Positions 63,093-64,000 of a stretch of DNA of 64,000 nt are shown piece by piece (the first letter of the stretch is position 1; every line of letters starts with the position of its first letter). The stretch is from Paracoccus spongiarum (lineage in GTDB: Bacteria > Pseudomonadota > Alphaproteobacteria > Rhodobacterales > Rhodobacteraceae). Where the stretch lies: the NCBI RefSeq assembly GCF_030732095.1, contig NZ_JAVAMQ010000018.1, positions 1-64,000 on the forward strand. The letters are read 5' to 3'. A program made the position numbers and the translations under genes. The notes under the pieces were generated by a model. The model made no database searches, had not been told where the DNA came from, and saw nothing but the letters and a program-made list of their open reading frames with translations.

Positions 63093-63919
63093 GCGGACAG
63101 CCAGGCGGGGGTCAGAACGCCCGAAAACACATGCGCGGTCGGCCCTGCCATCCAGACGCCGTCCTCGCGCCAGTCGATCTGCAATTCACCGCCCGGAACG
63201 TGAACGCGCAGCGTCCGCCCGGTCAGCCCCCGTCGCGCCGCCGCGACCGCCGCGGCGCAGGAACAGGACCCCGAGGCCAGCGTCGCCCCGGTGCCCCGCT
63301 CCCAGATCCGCAGGCGGATCTCGTCGTGCGACAGCACCTCGACGATCTCGACATTCGTGCGCTCGGGATACAAGGGGTGATGCTCGTGCTCGGGGCCGAA
63401 GCGGTCCAGATCGACGGCGTCGGCATCGGCAACGAAGAAGGTCATGTGCGGATTGCCCATGCCGGTCGCCACCGGATCGCCGGCGATCGGCAGATGGTCA
63501 GCATCGACCGGCCGCGCCAGCGGGATCGCCCGCCAGTCCAGCACCGGCTGGCCCATGTTGATGCGGGTGACACCGCCGCCCGCATCCTCGGCCAGCAGGA
63601 TCGCGTGGTCGGTGCGCAGGCTCAGCCGGTCGGCGCCGGTCTCGTCCATCACGAAACGGGCGATGCAGCGCGTGGCATTGCCGCAGGCCGCGCTTGTCGA
63701 TCCGTCGGCATTCCAGAAGCGCAGCCGCAGGTCGGCCCGGTCATCGCCCGAGATGGTCGCCAGCTGATCGAATCCCACGCCGAAATTGCGGTCCGCGATG
63801 CGCGCGATGACGCTCGCCGGCGGGGCCGAGCCCCCGGCGCGCAGGTCGATCACCACGAAATCATTGCCCAGCCCGTGCATCTTCATGAACGGCAGGCCGG
63901 CGGGGGGAATCTGGTTCAT
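63089..63919 (-). CDS. dapF: diaminopimelate epimerase (variant second active-site loop)
   Basis: A 276-aa enzyme interconverting LL- and meso-diaminopimelate for lysine and peptidoglycan. PFMKMHGLGNDFVVIDLRAG and the first active-site loop FWNADGSTSAACGNATRC, with catalytic Cys, are standard. The second loop reads ERGTGATLASGSCSCAAAVA instead of ERGxGETxACGxGACA: the aligned catalytic Cys is Ser, with Cys residues three and five positions later. Start ATG 63919; ATG 63928 is an alternative and neither has a clear ribosome-binding site. First gene of the minus-strand unit dapF-mtaB. Confidence 0.93.
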   Translation of the reverse strand: MNQIPPAGLPFMKMHGLGNDFVVIDLRAGGSAPPASVIARIADRNFGVGFDQLATISGDDRADLRLRFWNADGSTSAACGNATRCIARFVMDETGADRLSLRTDHAILLAEDAGGGVTRINMGQPVLDWRAIPLARPVDADHLPIAGDPVATGMGNPHMTFFVADADAVDLDRFGPEHEHHPLYPERTNVEIVEVLSHDEIRLRIWERGTGATLASGSCSCAAAVAAARRGLTGRTLRVHVPGGELQIDWREDGVWMAGPTAHVFSGVLTPAWLSA

Positions 63920-64000
63920 GCCGCGCATATAGTCGCGGCCGGGCTTTTCCGCCAGTGCCCCCGTTTTTTCCGCTTGACGCCCCCGCCCCCCCCACCTACT
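63920..64000 (-). promoter_or_regulatory. upstream region of dapF at the window edge
   Basis: 81 bases of C-rich sequence with a T run (CCCCCGTTTTTTCC near 63960). No gene is supported; it should hold the dapF promoter, but no clear boxes were recognised. Confidence 0.35.

Overview
The window is a GC-rich, gene-dense piece of an alphaproteobacterial chromosome. It most likely comes from the Rhodobacteraceae (Paracoccus/Rhodobacter-like). This is inferred from gene content and order: COQ9 divergent from rpsU, dxs-ispA-xseB-histone-deacetylase-like, gpmI-envC-ctpA-rppH, leuC and leuD parted by an opposite-strand membrane gene, and an alphaproteobacterial flagellar cluster with a CtrA-type box. 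No rRNA, tRNA, CRISPR array, insertion sequence, prophage or origin was seen.

Region by region. 0.3-4.6 kb: quinone oxidoreductase, COQ9, rpsU, an Lrp-type regulator divergent from alanine dehydrogenase, and mscL. 4.8-9.4 kb: DsbA-like thioredoxin, DUF721/DciA-like protein, mutY, an AlkB-type alkane hydroxylase and a GAF-HWE/HisKA_2 histidine kinase. 9.5-14.4 kb: an exported protein with about 19 MORN repeats, glutamine-dependent NAD synthetase and an RTX-like calcium-binding repeat protein. 14.7-20.5 kb: an SDR enzyme, an oligopeptide-type ABC importer without its binding protein, and an MFS exporter with an extra C-terminal domain. 20.6-24.0 kb: a GlsB/YeaQ-type stress membrane protein with a candidate EcfG promoter, an L,D-transpeptidase lipoprotein, a Lys/Ala-rich histone-like protein and an SLT-SPOR lytic transglycosylase. 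24.2-29.4 kb: an RND efflux operon with two adaptors. 29.5-36.1 kb: kynureninase divergent from a kynurenine-formamidase-like hydrolase, YbaK-like deacylase, FAD oxidoreductase, MltB-type transglycosylase and two unknown proteins. 36.2-43.3 kb: a minus-strand block mscS, rsfS, rlmH, gpmI, envC-like, ctpA, rppH. 43.4-47.3 kb: leuC, leuD and an exonuclease-fold protein with altered active-site motifs.

47.6-57.7 kb is a compact flagellar locus. A minus-strand operon (fliL, DUF6468-like gene, motE-like gene, motA, a 93-aa exported protein, flhA, fliR, flhB and a coiled-coil gene) diverges from a plus-strand operon (fliF, fliH-like gene, fliN, fliP). Most junctions overlap by 1-8 bases. A CTAA-N7-TTAA box lies between the two operons. 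fliQ, fliG, fliM, fliI and motB must lie elsewhere. 57.8-63.9 kb is a minus-strand housekeeping block: dapF, mtaB, histone-deacetylase-like gene, xseB, ispA, dxs.

The observations most worth a second look are the CtrA-type box, the unknown small proteins embedded in the flagellar operon, a DapF whose second catalytic-cysteine region is rearranged, an rsfS that seems to start at CTG, a small ORF plus hairpin before leuC, the exported MORN protein and the histone-like protein. No clearly new multi-gene defence or mobile system was found.
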